NCBI GenBank assembly: GCA_027924645.1
Contig: BSBN01001750.1
Coordinates: 1,476,627 to 1,540,626 of the forward strand
Direction of reading: 5' to 3'
From: Cunninghamia lanceolata
Lineage: Eukaryota > Streptophyta > Pinopsida > Cupressales > Cupressaceae
DNA: 64,000 nucleotides
Part shown: in pieces, positions 25,546 to 38,272 of the stretch
Numbering within the stretch: position 1 is the stretch's first letter
Layout: each line of letters opens with the position of its first letter
Program-made: the position numbers and the translations under genes
The notes under the pieces: generated by a model
What the model saw: the letters and a program-made list of their open reading frames with translations, nothing else
Database searches by the model: none
What the model was told of the DNA's origin: nothing

Positions 25546-26877
25546 TTAATTGATAGTGGATGTTCAAATCATATGATAGGTGATAAGAATAAGTTCATGA
25601 ATCTTGAGAAATTTGATGGAGGGTTTATTAAGTTTGGAGATGATGCATTTGCTAAGATCTATGGAAGAGGTTCAATCAGTTTTGATGGAAAGCACAATAC
25701 AGATGATGTCCTTTATGTCAAGGGCCTCTGGCACAATCTTCTTAGTGTAGGAGAAATGTGTAGCAGAGGATATAATCTTGTGTTTCAGGATGGTGGATGT
25801 GAAATTAGAAAAGAAGACTCTGGAACTCTGATTGCTACATGAACAAGGACACAAGGAAATATATATCAACTCAAAGGTGCTAAAGGTGTGTACCTTATGA
25901 ATCAAATTAATGAAAGTTGGCTATGGCATAGAAGAATGTGTCACCTAAATTTTGACACTTTAGTGAAGATCAGCTCTACTCAAGCTATGAGGGATTTGCC
26001 AAGGATTACAAAGCCTATCAATGCAACCTACAAGGAATGTTAGATTGGGAAGAAAACAAGGAAGAATTTCAAGATCAAAGAATATTCTACCACATGACCT
26101 CTAGAGTTGGTGCATACAGATTTATGTAGACCTACAAGAGTAGGAAGCTTTCAAGGTGATGGGTATTTCATGTTATTGATTGATGATTTATCTAGAATGA
26201 CTTAGGTAACTTTTCTCAAAGAAAAATCAGAAGCTCTAGATAAGTTTAAAGCCTTTAAGGCTATGGTTGAAAATGAAATTGATTTGAAGGTCAAGTGTTT
26301 AAGGTTTGACAGAGGTGGTGAGTTTACCTCCAATGAGTTTAATTTCTTTTGTGAAGATCATGGAATAAAAAGGCATTTGACAACACCTAAGACTCCTCAA
26401 CAGAATGGAATTGTGGAAAGGAAGAATAGGAAAGTTCAGGAAGAAGCAAGGACAATGATGAAAGAAGTAAATCTACTTGATATCTATTGGAGAGAATCCA
26501 TCCACACTGTAATTTACATACAAAATAGAGTGCAAACCAGGGTCAATAGTTTAAAGACTCCATATGAACTATGGTATGGAAGAACCCCTACTGTAAAATA
26601 CTTTAGAGTGTTTGGAAGTAAATTCTACATTAGGAGAGATGAAGAGAACTTGGGAAATTTTGATACAAGATCAGATGAAGGAATCTTCCTTGGATATTCT
26701 ACAAAGAGAAAGGCTTACAAGTGCTACAACAAGAGACTGAAGAGACTAGTGGAAAGTGCAAATGTCAAAGTGGATGAAGAACCATACCAAAGGTTAGTAC
26801 TATTAGAAGGATATGAATCAAATGAGAACCATTACAAAGAAGTAGAAAGAGAGGAAGAGAAGGAAAAGGAAAAGTAA
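25546..26877 (+). pseudogene. Element 2 protease and integrase, broken
   Basis: The aspartic protease motif is LIDSGCSNHM at 25546. The integrase zinc domain follows (HRRMCH near 25930 and the C...C pair near 26035, its second Cys directly before a stop). The catalytic core then shows HTDLC near 26111, the second Asp in RFDRGGEF near 26305 and QNGIVERKN near 26402 with the Glu. The GKR-like C-terminal part (FLGYSTKRKAYKCYN) is open to 26877. Stops interrupt at about 25543, 25840, 26041, 26095 and 26202. It integrated cDNA into the genome when active. Confidence 0.9.
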
Positions 26878-27012
26878 GTAGATGAAGAAGATGCTTCAGA
26901 GAAGATTCCCAAGACTCCCAAGTATGTGCAAAAGAATCATTCTGAAGATCAGATCATTGGAGACAAGAACAAAGGTGTTCTAACAAGGAGAAGTATTGCT
27001 ATGGAAGATGAA

Positions 27013-28575
27013 TAGGTAAACTTGTGCTTATTATTTCAAATTGAACCCAAAACAGTGACTGAAGCATGCAAGAATGAGCACTGGATCAAGGCTATGGAAG
27101 AGGAATTGATGCAGATTGAGAAGAATCAAACTTGGGAAGTAGTCCCAAGACTAGCAGACAAGAATGTGATAGGAACCAAATGGGTCTTCCAGAACAAATT
27201 GAATGAGAATGGGGAAGTAGTCAGAAATAAGGCCAGGTTGGTGTGTAAAGGCTACCCACAAGTGGAAGGAATAGATTATGAGGAAAAATTTGCTCCAGTG
27301 GCAAGATTGGAGGTCATCAGATTGTTCTTGGCCTTTACAGCTCATAAGGACTTCAAAGTTTATCAGATGGATGTGAAGTCTGTATTCCTAAATGGAGAAT
27401 TGGAAGAGGAGCTATATATTGAGCAACTGGAAGGCTTTCAGTTATCAGATGATCCAAATATGGTCTGCAGATTGAAGAAGGCATTATATGGACTCAAACA
27501 GGATCCTAGAGCTTGGTATGCAAAGTTAGATAGGTACCTGCTACAACAAGGATTCAAAAAGGGCACTTCAGATAGCAATTTTTACTTCAAAGTTGAAGCA
27601 AATCAAATCCTGATTGTAGAAGTGTATGTAGATGATATAATATTTAGAGGAAATGAAGGTATGTGCAAGAGATTTTTCGAAGAAATGTAGAAAAAATTTG
27701 AAATATCAATGTGTGGGGAAATGAACTTCTTCCTTGGGTTAAAAATCAATCAATCAGAAAAGGGCATTTTCATTTGATAGTCAAAGTATTCTAGGGAAAT
27801 GTTGAAGAAGTTTGGAATGGAAGACTCCAAACTGGTATGTACCCCTATGACTGCTGGTTGTAAATTAAGCAAAGATGATGAATCTCCTAAGGCTGATCAG
27901 AGCAAGTACAAATCAATGATTGGTGGATTGTTATACCTGACTGCTACTAGACTGGATATCATGCATGCAATTTGTCTTGTGGCTAGATTCCAAGTTGTTC
28001 CCAGAGAATCACATGTTGCAGTAGTAAAGAGGATATTCAGATACTTGAAAGGCACTCTGGAGTTTGGCCTATGGTATCCCAAGGATACTGATTTCTCCCT
28101 AAGTGCATATACAGATGCAGATTGGGCAGGATGTACAGATGATAGAAGAAGTACAAGTGGTGGTACTTTCTTTCTAGGAAGCAGACTTGTCTCTTGGCTA
28201 AGTAAGAAGTAGGACTTAGTGTTACTATCTACTGCAGAGGCAAAATATATTGCAGCAACATCTTGCTACACATAGGTGTTATGGATGAAGCAGACATTGA
28301 AGGATCTCAAAGTGACACATGATGAACCTATCCCTATCCTATGTGACAATACAAGTTCTATAAACATTTCAAAAAATCTGGTGATGCATTCAAGGACAAA
28401 GCATATTTCAATCCAGTATCACTTCTTAAGAGAAAAGGTTGCAGAGAATGAGGTGAAGTTGGAGTATGTGCCTACCAAGGATCAAGTTGTAGACATGTTT
28501 ACAAAGGCTCTCCCTAAGGATACTTTTGAGTATCTCCGACAAAAGTTTGGGGTTATTACCCCTCCTCTTAACTAG
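27013..28575 (+). pseudogene. Element 2 reverse transcriptase and RNase H, broken
   Basis: Copia RT begins with the acidic lead into WIKAMEEEL and continues through [40 protein letters not shown] and the active site VYVDDIIF near 27630. RNase H has YTDADWAG near 28110, AEAKYIAA near 28240, and CDNTSSI near 28340. The ORF ends at 28575 after GVITPPLN. Internal stops are few (near 27688, 27776, 28210 and 28274), so the copy is moderately decayed. Order PR-IN-RT-RH confirms Ty1/copia. Confidence 0.92.
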
Positions 28576-28953
28576 ATGCATAAATGTATTCATCTATCCA
28601 CGGAATATTTCAAGATACACTTTTATGAACCTGGACTAATATTGAAGGATACCTCTCAGGGGAGTAGGTAAAGATACTATTAGTTGATATAGTCAGATGA
28701 AGCACATCCTATGATCTTAAGTGGGAGAGTGAAGAAAAGTGAGAGAAGTACAAATGAAGCAAATACTTGCTGGTGTTGTTGCCCTTTTCCATTCATGTCA
28801 AAGGGGGAGAGAAAGTCGAAGAGATTGAAAAACCATTGTGCAGAAAAGTGTGTGAAGATTAAGAGTTGTTTCTGCCAAGGGGAGTAAGAGCTGCTTTTGG
28901 TCTTGGTGGTTTTTCAAAGAGTTGGTGTTGCCATGAATGAAAAAGGGGGAGAT
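28576..28953 (+). other. Element 2 3' untranslated region with PPT and hairpin module
   Basis: Non-coding. An imperfect inverted repeat CCCTTTTCC...AAAGGGGG lies at 28782-28806. The PPT AAAAGGGGGAGAT at 28941-28953 abuts the LTR. The same two-part arrangement is found before the 3' LTRs of elements 1, 4 and 5. Confidence 0.8.
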
Positions 28954-30357
28954 TGTTAGAAACTTGTTGGTGTTGTCATTGATGTCAACTCCCAGCAGAT
29001 GGTTCACTTAGTTTCCAAGTGCTTTTGAGAAAATTTGATAAAAAGATGTGTAGTATGATAGAGGTACCATCAGTATTATGCTACACATTTCTTCTTAATT
29101 AAAGATATGCTTATGCGGTTTGGAAGTGTTGATCAAAGGTGTTCAGAGGTATTATATCCCGAGTTTTAGGTACTGGATTGTGCAGAAGTAGAAGATGTGT
29201 TTGACAGAATATTTGATTGTGAAGGAGGGTGTCTGGGAGAAATGAGAATGCTCCATATTTCTCCGCATTGAAATTTCCTGTCTTGCAGATTTGGGAGAAT
29301 GCTTATATTATCTATATCCACCTTCCTTTGAAGTTTCCAGTGTTGGGATGCTCTGCAAGTTCAGTTCTTGCGTTGGTGATCAATAACAATGTGTCCTGAT
29401 GTGCATAATGAAGACATTCTTTGATTCAGACGGTTGTGGCAGTGTTGTAGAATTTTATGATGATTAATTATGAATATTCTGGGAAGGTGTGTGAATGTTT
29501 TTGAGTGTCTCTCTCTAGTCTGCATGATGTTCTTGGACTTGGAGAAGCATGAATATGGCTATTACCTCAAGTTTGGTCGATGTGGCTTACTAGCGCCAGT
29601 TGCAGAGGTACCTTGTGGATTGTGGATGTGATAAGCAGCTTGATGATACAAATTTGAGTCCTAGTTATCCCTTGACATGGTCCACTTTCACTTCTTTCTA
29701 CTGTGGAAGTGTTTAGTGCCAACCTATGTAATGTTGCATGTGTGTAATGTACACACTTCATTAGGACTAACCTAATTGAGATAGGTCTTGGTTATATATG
29801 GTATAAATGCAAGATGAAGTTGAATGGAGCAAGGTAGAGAAGAATATGCGAATGTGAATCAAGTGTAGTGAAGTTGTGTGTGAACTTAAATGCTTATGAC
29901 TCTAGAATGCAGTGAGCAGAAGGTGTACATTTTAGTGTGCCAGAAGTTTCTGGAGGCAGTGAGCCAAAGGTTACAGATGGCAAAGAGTATCAGTGGTGGA
30001 TCTCTCCTGTTACTTTGAGATAGTGAATCTCTTTGTAACAATCTTCTTCTTTCTTCTCTCTTCTGGGCAGTTAGCCCTTGACAATGAGCCTTTCTTTGGT
30101 ACTGAGCCCTTGGTAGTGAGCCTACTAATTTTTAGTGTTGTTATTCATATATATTATGAGCTAATCCTCATTGTGGTTTTTGCCTTATTGGGTTTTCCAT
30201 GTAAATCTAGTGTTCTTATGTGTTTGGATGTGTTTGCATTGATACTTCATATGTTTGCATTCTGCTAATGCATTATAAGTGGTTAATGTTTTGAGGGTTT
30301 AAAGTTTTAACATACAACTGATTCACCCCCCTCTCAGTTGTCCTATGCATCCCAATA
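28954..30357 (+). repeat. Element 2, 3' LTR
   Basis: 1404 bp, TGTTAGAAAC...CCCAATA, with the hairpin ACAACTGA...TCAGTTGT near 30314-30341. Plus-strand and minus-strand ORFs inside it have no support. Confidence 0.95.
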
Positions 30358-30362
30358 GAAGA

Positions 30363-31960
30363 GTCCTAGGTTTGAAGGTAACAATGCTATCATAGGTGAG
30401 GAACATCTTAGGGATTTTATTAATGTCATTGATGCATATGAAATTGAGGATGAAGATTTATGATGAAACTATTTTTACACTCATTGCAGGAAGAGAGTGC
30501 TAAAGAATGGTATAAATCTCTCCTTGATAATAGTATTGATTCTTGGGAGGAGTTCATGAGAGTATTCAAATTACAGTATGGGGACAAGATTGACCCCAAG
30601 TTTTCCATCCATAAACTTACAACCATCAAGAAAACAATAAATGAAATAGTCGTTGATTTTAACATTCGCTTCATCATGAAAATGAAAAAAAGATACTTCC
30701 TCATATGAGACCTAATGAATTTGTGTTTAGTTTTATATTGTGGTGCCTTTGATTAAAAAATTAGTTATTGTTTGAGGGACAAGAGTCCACAAACATTAGG
30801 AGAGGCATATGCTACAGCTATAAACATAGAAAGTAACATGAGAGCTTCAAGGAAGCATATCAAAAGATTTGATGTGAAATTGTCCCAACCATACAAGGCA
30901 GCTTTCAACAAGCCCCTCGCCACTAATGATAAATTGGATAAGCTCATGGGGGTTGTGAAAGATTTATCTTATAAAGTTGCTAGAAATGACAAAGGGTTGC
31001 CACCTCACGGTGCTACAACGCATTTCAATGAAAGTTAGAGACTGCATAACAGACCCTACAATACTGATTGGTCTAAGAGACCACATCAAAATGACATATA
31101 AGCTGCCCTAGACATGTAAGTTTCAAATAGCCTGAAAGGGACACTCCTAATCCATTGAGAAATAATCAAGTCAACTTTCAAGATGAGTCATTGTGGTGTT
31201 AGGCATGCTTTCTTCCCCATGATCTAGAAAATTGTGCGGTGGCTCATTCAATGAGTAGGGATGAAGAATTTCTGAATGAAGAAGGTGTTGTTGAGTATTA
31301 TGAGGGGGAGATAAATCAGTTTGACACAAAAGAATGTGAGCAAATGGGTTAGGATACTGATTATGACAATTATGAAGAGGATGATCATTTTTTCCAATAT
31401 TATTATGATGAAGGTCCAAATAGATATCAGTTGCCAGCTCATGGTTTTGGGCACTTGAGGGATCTTATGCAAAAGAAGTACTAGCAGTCCAAACCTTCAA
31501 GAGAAGACATGAAAGCCTTGACTAATGTAACCATTTTACAAGTCCAAGAAGGCTATCAACTGAGAAATAGGTCTATCCCTATGCATAATTCCCTTGTCAA
31601 GGAATCAAGACAACAAGGATTGAATGGGGATAAGGACAAACGTAAGGAGAACGTGGAGCAAAAAAGTAGCAGCGCTCCTAAAAAGAATGTACTAGAAAAG
31701 AGAAAGTTCCAACACAACCACCAACAACAAAAAATAAACATGTGTAGAAGTATCCAACACAAACCATGCAACCAATTGTTGTACCCATTCTAGGGGTTCA
31801 TTATCCAAAAGGCAATAACAAGCATGATCAACTTTAGGTACAAAAAGAACTAGAAAAGGAGAAGGAGAAGACAAAGGAAAAGGGTAAGGCTATTTCATCT
31901 AATCAAGTAATACCTTACATTCCTTGCACAAATGATGTTACTGTCTCATGTGATGCTCCT
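30363..31960 (+). pseudogene. Element B gag, C-terminal part (broken)
   Basis: Continues the gag interrupted at 15402. The open part 30460-30708 has the gypsy Retrotrans_gag pattern (LFLHSLQEESAKEWY, then SWEEFMRVF). The part at 30772-31038 has a helical segment with AYATAINIE. A single degenerate knuckle-like C...C...H region follows near 31195-31230. A long charged stretch then runs to the protease. Stops and frame shifts are frequent. It would have formed the capsid of B. Confidence 0.8.
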
Positions 31961-32575
31961 TTGCCAAATTATAATCCTATTGACATGGATCAAATCTTTA
32001 GCCAAATCCAAATTTCTGTGCCTATAGGGGAACTCCTTAGAATCTCTGAATATAGAGATAGGGCAACATCATTTGTCATTGCTGTAGATGCACAAAAACA
32101 ACCTGTTGTTGTTCCTAGTAGTGATGATGAAGAGAAAGGCCATGATGAAACCATAGAGGTATATCTAGGATCAACTATTGTTAACATCAGGATGGGAGTA
32201 GACCCTTTTTATACAACCCTGATCATAAATGGTTGGCTATTAAATAATTGCATGCTTGATTCTGGTGCTTCCAACAATGTTATGCCCTTGGAAATCGTGA
32301 ATGAATTGGGACTGAAAGTGTCTAGGTCCTTTGGCAAATGCTTTTCCATGGATTCTAGGGAAGTTAATGTCATAGGTCTGGTTAAAGATGTTGAAGTCAA
32401 ACTTGTTGCTTACCCAGACAAGTCATTCTTGATGGATATTATTGTTGTAGACTCTCTTGCCAAGTGGGGTATTGTTGCTATCAAGAAAATAGGTAGCCTC
32501 TATGGGTGGAAGCATCTAGATGGATATTTCATATGCCATTATTCTAGTCTAAGGTGTGGAGGTGAAGCTGTATAG
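31961..32575 (+). pseudogene. Element B aspartic protease region
   Basis: A 204-codon open stretch, which begins mid-polyprotein rather than at a true start. The catalytic DSGASNNVMP motif is at codons 100-109 (about 32258-32287), preceded by the hydrophobic strand expected for retropepsins. A second hydrophobic part, near codons 150-165, fits the flap and C-terminal strands. It cleaves the Gag-Pol polyprotein in the family. Confidence 0.85.
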
Positions 32576-33240
32576 GGAGAAGAAGTTAGAAGATGAAAAC
32601 ATTGGGGATAGATATAAGGCTAAGGATGATCATGCTAACTTCTTTGATACTGATATCAACCATTTCATGGGATACAACAATGAGGATGATCTTGGCCATG
32701 ATGTTTCACTTTTGACTTCCCCTCATACTATTGGTGTTGAGGATTTGTGGACCCTATATTTTGACGACGCATATTCAAGAGAGGGATCAAGCATTGGTGT
32801 TGTTTTGATAGCACCAGATGGGGAACAATTTGGTATCTCTTTCAGACTTGATTTTCAATGCACTAACAATGTAGCTAAATATGAGGCACTGTAGCTAGGT
32901 CTGAATGTCACTCACAAGTATAAAGTCAAATGCCTAAAAATATATGGCGACTCAAAGTTGGTTGTACAACAAATTAGAAATGCCTTTACTATCAAGGAAA
33001 AAAAACTCAAAGCATACAAAAATGTTGTCTGGGACACAATGGAGCTATTTGATGCCATTGACATTGAATGGATTGAAAGGAGTAAAAATGAGAAGGATGA
33101 TGCCTTGGCAGTCATTGGTTCAAAGTTTGATCCGCGACCTGATTCTAGTGCTCTTTCTCATTACATTGTAGAAACTCTAACCAGGCCTACAATCCCTGAT
33201 AACATCTATAGATGGCAGTTTTTCAATGACAACAATTAGA
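32556..33240 (+). pseudogene. Element B additional (archaeal-type) RNase H domain upstream of RT
   Basis: The sequence carries the full set of RNase H acidic sites. These are YFDDA near 32757 (FDGA in relatives), the Glu in AKYEAL near 32880, GDSKLVVQQI near 32947, and KNEKDDALA near 33087. The layout matches the archaeal-type aRNH acquired by plant Tat elements. A stop lies at about 32892. A second, ordinary gypsy RNase H follows RT at about 35600, so B had two. What is odd is its place: between protease and RT rather than after the RT-RNase H. I infer this from order alone, and the solo LTR at 33584 lies just downstream. Confidence 0.75.
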
Positions 33241-33583
33241 TTTATAACTTCCTAAATTGCATGGATGAGTTTGACATTCAAGTGATTGACTGGTAGCCAA
33301 TGGTAGAAGTTTCTAATGGCAAGGAAACTTTGTTTAAAAGTGAGGTAGTGGTTGAAGACGAATACCATTCCCAAGGGATTGGTGTTGCTGGAGAGAATGT
33401 TTGACAATGCATACCACTAGAAGAGTAAAGGTAAACCTATTGAAGAGGAAAATGTTGAAGGTCTTAACCTGGGCACTCACGAGGCACCAAGGATGATATA
33501 TATTAGTAAGAAGCTCAAAACCCATGAAAAGCAAATGTTGATTTCTTTATTAAGAAAATTCCAAAAATGTTTTGCATGGCCTT

Positions 33584-34668
33584 TGTTGATAATTGAGAGG
33601 GGGGGTGAATCAGTTATCCTAATTATTTCTGCTTTCTGAACTTTCTTAATATTCAATGCAACATTAATTCAAATAAGTAAACATAACCATACACATGACA
33701 CAAAATTTTTGATGTGGAAACCCTGTTAAGGGAAAAAACCACAAGGTGATTAACCCAAGATTGTATTCTCTGTTAGAAGAATGGAAATACAAAATGGCAC
33801 TTGCCAATTAGGGCTCACTGCCCGAGCAGACTGCTCACAAGAGGCACATTGCCTACAAGAGACACACTGTCTACAATTTATAAAGAGTGTAATACAATAC
33901 TTGAACTGATAAGGAGCATCAACATATGCTGGAGTTCAGTTCCGGTTAGGCTCAGTACACTGATCTACTGCACTTCATCTTTCCTCTTCTTTTGTGCTGC
34001 TCTCCTTTCACATACTGGACCTTCCTTTCTACTTTTATTCGGATCTACTACTTTTCTTCTCACATCACCAAAAACATGACACCACTTACAACTAAATCCA
34101 TCTTGTATATATATGCGCACAAGTGATTTCATCACCTTTCTAGTCGGCACCCGGAATAGTCAATATTTTCCACAAACTCTGATATGTCGGCTGAATCCTT
34201 GCTTACCAAGTAATGCGGATCAAGGATATACTTGTGGAAGTCATTAATCATGTCGGCCAATCATAACTTATGCCTTAATAACTTTTACCATCATCAGTAA
34301 CACATCCAGAATAATGTCTGATGTTCTGCCAGTCAGTTCTTCCTCTGTCCACACTGCCAATCAGGAACCCGATACTCAAGTATTCATGTCTTTTTCTTCA
34401 TCTATCACTGGAGGCTAAATCCTTGGAATCTATCACTCAAGGTAGTCCTCTTGACTTTCCCAAATCCGCACTTCACCAAGATACTTCCTCTGAGAGATCC
34501 GGACCTGACTGTTGGACCTCGCCACATGCTCTGTTCTTGCTTACCGGACCACAACATTCTTCACTCTGACTTCCGGTAGAGACACACCATGTCCTGCGGA
34601 TGTGTGGGATGAACTTTGTTGCCCTCAATGACAACAATCATGAATCCATATAGTGTCTCTTGCCAACA
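33584..34668 (-). repeat. Solo LTR of the element 5 family
   Basis: 1085 bp, TGTTGATAATTGAG...TTGCCAACA, with perfect TSD GCCTT (33579-33583 and 34669-34673). It is close to the LTRs of element 5 throughout, including the hairpin at its left end and the TATA-like run near 34107-34115 on the minus strand. No internal region is present, so it arose by LTR-LTR recombination. It splits B between the extra RNase H and RT. Confidence 0.95.
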
Positions 34669-34673
34669 GCCTT

Positions 34674-35910
34674 ATGATGAGTTGAAGGCCTATAGGGAGG
34701 ATTTATTTTAGCACACTATCCCCCTTCAACCTGATGCAAAACCATTCAAGTAGAAACAGAGGCCTATAAATCCCATCATAGCTCCCAAGATGTAGAAAGG
34801 ATTGTTGAAGCTGAAAGAAGGAGGTATTATAAAACCAATTAGACATTTTGAGTGGGTGTCTAATCTTGTCCCATTAAGAAAAAAGAATGGGGAGATTAGA
34901 GTGTGAGTGGATTTCAGAAATCTGAACATCAAATCCCTCAATGATAATTATCCTCTTCCAAGCATGGATCATCTTTTGCAGAGGGTTGTTGCTTCAGAGT
35001 TGATTTCTATGATGGATGGATTCTTAGGCTATAATCGGTTGCTGGTCAAGGAGTTAGAACAATACAAGACAACATCCACCACTCCTTGGGGAACATATGT
35101 TTATTTGAGAATGCCATTTGGGTTGAAAATGTAGGATCAACGTTTCAAAGGGCAATGGATGTGGCCTTTGCAGGCCTCATTGATGAGATCATGGTTGTAT
35201 ACCAAGATGATCTTACTGTATTTTCCAAGGAAAGGAAAGATCATTGCAAGAATTTGCAAATGATTTTTGATAGATGTTTGGAGTATGGGATCTCTTTGAA
35301 GCCTAATAAATGCCAATTTGGAGTAGAAGAGGGAAAGTTGCTGGGACATATTGTGTCTAGGGATGGGGTTAGAATAGATCCTGAGAGAGTTAATGCCATT
35401 GATCTTATTGCTTAGCCCAAAACAGTTAAGGGTGTCCAGTCCTTCTTTGGGTAGATCAACTTTGTGAGGTGGTTTGTCCCTAACTACGTAGAGAAAACCA
35501 AAGCAATTTCCAAGATGCTTAAGAAGGGACAATCCATCACATGGGAAAAGGAACCACCTGAGGCTTTTGTTGATATAAAGGAGGCCCTAAAGAATGCACC
35601 AGTACTGGTAAGCCCAGATTATTTCAAGCTTTTCTAGCTCTTCTCTTTTGCTTCATATTATACTATTGATGTTGTATTGTTGCAAAAGAATGGTGGTGGA
35701 TTTGGGCAGCCAATAGGATTTTTTAGCAAGTCTTTGCAAGCTACTGAGTTAAACTATTCAATTATGGAAAAGCATGCATATGCTTTGGTTAACACAATAA
35801 AATTTTTTAAGACCATATCTTATGGGTGCAAAGACAATTGCATATGTGCCCCATTCTGCTGTGAAATATATTTTCACATAGCAGGAGGCTTCTGGAAGAG
35901 GATGTAGATG
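34674..35910 (+). pseudogene. Element B reverse transcriptase and gypsy RNase H, broken
   Basis: The gypsy RT starts soon after the solo LTR. It shows the motif PLRKKNGEIR near 34870, VDFRNLN near 34898, LRMPFGLKM near 35104, the active site VVYQDDLTVFSK near 35190 and GHIVSRDG near 35345. RNase H follows, with SYYTIDVVLLQKN near 35655 and IGFFSKSLQATELNYSIMEK near 35715. The YQDD-LTVFSK form is typical of Tat/Ogre elements. Stops occur near 34768, 34903, 35134, 35413 and 35635. Confidence 0.9.
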
Positions 35911-37309
35911 GTTCAACATAATCCAAGAGTATGACATTGAGGTGCAGGTCACCATTCACCAAATTGGTTAGAGTCCACAGTTTAGCTAAATTGATGGCCA
36001 ACTTAGAGGCAACTAAGGTAAATGAGGTAGATGCTATTACACCTATTGATATATGTATGTTGATAAATGATCCATGGTATAAAGATATTATCTTTTATCT
36101 TGTCAACATGCATTGCCCCCTAGGCATGAATGTGACTTAGCAGAGGACACTTAAGCTCTAGTCTCAAAAGTATGTTCTGATTCAAGGTGTTTTAATGTGG
36201 AGGAATCATGAGGGACTACTATTGAAATGTTTGGACCAACGACAATCTAAGGAAGTTATTAAGGAAAATCACTAGGGAATATGTGTTGGGCACTTCCATG
36301 CCAAAACCACAGCGCACAAGATTATCAGGGCAAGTTTCTGGTGGCCGAGTCTCTTCAAAGATGTTGCAAAATAGGTCAGAAAATGTGATGCTTGCCAATG
36401 TTTCTTTGGCAAGATAAAATTTGCTGAGCATTACCCCTTTTGCCAGTTGCAGTTGAAGCACCTTTCCAGCAATGGGGCATTGATTTTATAGGGGGAATTT
36501 AGGATAAATCCAACAATGGATTTAAGTGGATCCTTGTGGCCACTAACTATTTCCCCACTCACAATGCCATGTCCAAGATGATGATTGAGTTCCTTGTGAA
36601 CAATGTGATAACCAAATTTAGAGTGCCATCCAAAATTGTTGCAGATAATGCCATGTGCTTCAAATCTCAAGACAAAGTGGACATGTGTTCCAAGTATGGA
36701 ATCAAGCTAATTCACTCATCACCATACCATCCCCAGAGTAACGGACAAGTTGAGTCCAACAATAAGAGTCTCATGAAAATTCTGAACAGGACTCTAGAGC
36801 TGAATAAGAAAAGGTGGGATGACAAGTTGAAGGATGCAGTTTGGGTTGATCAGGTCACCTACAAACATGCTATAGGCAAGAGCCCTTTCGAACTAGTATA
36901 TGGGAGGGAGGCGAAAATGCCAATGTTATTAGAACTGCCTATGTATCAGATGTTACAACAGATAAGAGAGGATGGGGATGATGCTTTGGCATTACAGATG
37001 CATGAATTGACAAAGTTGGATGAAATTAGAAGAATGGCACATGATAAAAACTTGCTACAACAACAAAAGGTTGAGCATTTGTTCAACAAGAAAATAGTCA
37101 AAAGAAGCTTTTAGAGTGGTGATCTAGTTCTCATCTGGATTTCAAGATCAGAGGACAAGGGAAAACATGGAAAATTTGAACCATTGTGGCTGGGCCCATA
37201 TCAAGTTGATGAAAACACTGACCAGGATACATATTACATTAGAAATATGGAGGGAGAACTTCTCGAGCTTCCCATTCATGGAAAACATTTGAAGCTTTAC
37301 TTTTTGTAA
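35911..37309 (+). pseudogene. Element B integrase, broken
   Basis: After a connection region, the HHCC zinc part appears near 36280-36400 (GHFHAKTTAHK and CDACQ). The DDE core has WGIDFIG (Asp near 36482), VADNAMCF near 36640, and HPQSNGQVESNN near 36730 with the Glu. The open stretch 36536-37114 covers most of the core. The C-terminal part has GDLVLIW and GPYQV, with a stop at 37307-37309. Stops near 36273, 36374 and 37112 interrupt it. Confidence 0.9.
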
Positions 37310-38266
37310 GTAATGCTGCCTTTAAAATTTTGAATACAATCAACTATATTTTGTGCTCTCATGCTCATGATTGTATTTTGTTTTGTATATACGTCTTGTT
37401 GTAAATACGTTCTGTGTTTTCCCTTGTGTGTTTTTGCCTTTTGGTATGCCTGGGGATTTGAGATCCTTGCTGTGACATTGTCACACGTCCCTAACCAGAG
37501 CCACTATTGGGACCTACAAAATTAGCTCCCAAACATGCATTATTATTGCCCCAAAACCCAAAATTCCTAATTTCTGCCTTTAGAGTCAAAATCCCTTATT
37601 TAGATCTGGTTTGAGACATTTTATAGGGGTTTTCTTTCAAAAATTTCTAAGTGTAATGTTTCCCTTCATTGTTGTATCTTCTTCCTTGTAAAATTTGTTC
37701 ATCTGTCCCCTTTTTAGTCAATTAGCAAATTATTGAACTAACCTCCAGGTTTGTGGGTTTACAAATTCATCGATTTGCCAATAGGGCGATAGTTGGCAAA
37801 GAAAGATTTGAAATGTAAAAAGGAAATAATATGGTTAAGTCTTCTTCGAGAAACTTTTGGTTTGCGAACTTGAAAGTTCGCCGATGGAAGGTTTTGCTAA
37901 CAGCAAAGGGACCAAAGTCCAAGCGGAATATTTTCTAAACAAGTGAAATTTGTCTAAGGCAAAAGAAAAGGAAAGGGTTTTATCATTGTCAGCAAATGGA
38001 AGGTTTTGTGACCCTTGTGGTTCGCTGATGGTGAGTTTTTCTGAGAAGGATTTCGCTGACTGAAGAAGGCTCTGACAAAGGCAAATGAGACAAAGGGATA
38101 GAGATTCACCACGAGGTAAACTCGCCAATAGCAGAAAAAGAGGAAGTTTGGCAAAGGGAAGATTTGCCCATAGTAAAGAAAAAGGTGTAAAATGAAGAGA
38201 ACAGAAGAGGAAGTGTAGTTTGCCATTTTCAAATTTTATCGATAAGACAAAAGAAAGCCTGAAGAT
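37310..38266 (+). repeat. Element B 3' untranslated region with degenerate tandem repeats
   Basis: No gene is visible. From about 37780 the sequence repeats units of some 45-60 bp that contain 'ttcgc(c)gatgg' or 'ttgccaatag' followed by purine-rich AAAG runs (for example near 37780, 37865, 37985, 38025, 38120 and 38160). The series continues after element 4 at 61995-62360. The ORF on the minus strand at 37835-38317 reads through these repeats and is not credible. Confidence 0.6.
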
Positions 38267-38272
38267 GAAGAT

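Larger units (their letters stand above)
15408..30357 (+). mobile_element. Element 2: Ty1/copia retrotransposon, nested in B gag
   Basis: Flanked by perfect TSDs GAAGA (15403-15407 and 30358-30362). LTRs are 15408-15518 plus 23142-24428 (interrupted) and 28954-30357 (1404 bp). A tRNA-iMet PBS follows the 5' LTR, and PPT AAAAGGGGGAGAT precedes the 3' LTR. The internal region has the copia order gag-protease-integrase-RT-RNase H, all decayed. It interrupts B inside gag and is itself interrupted by element 1. Confidence 0.95.
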
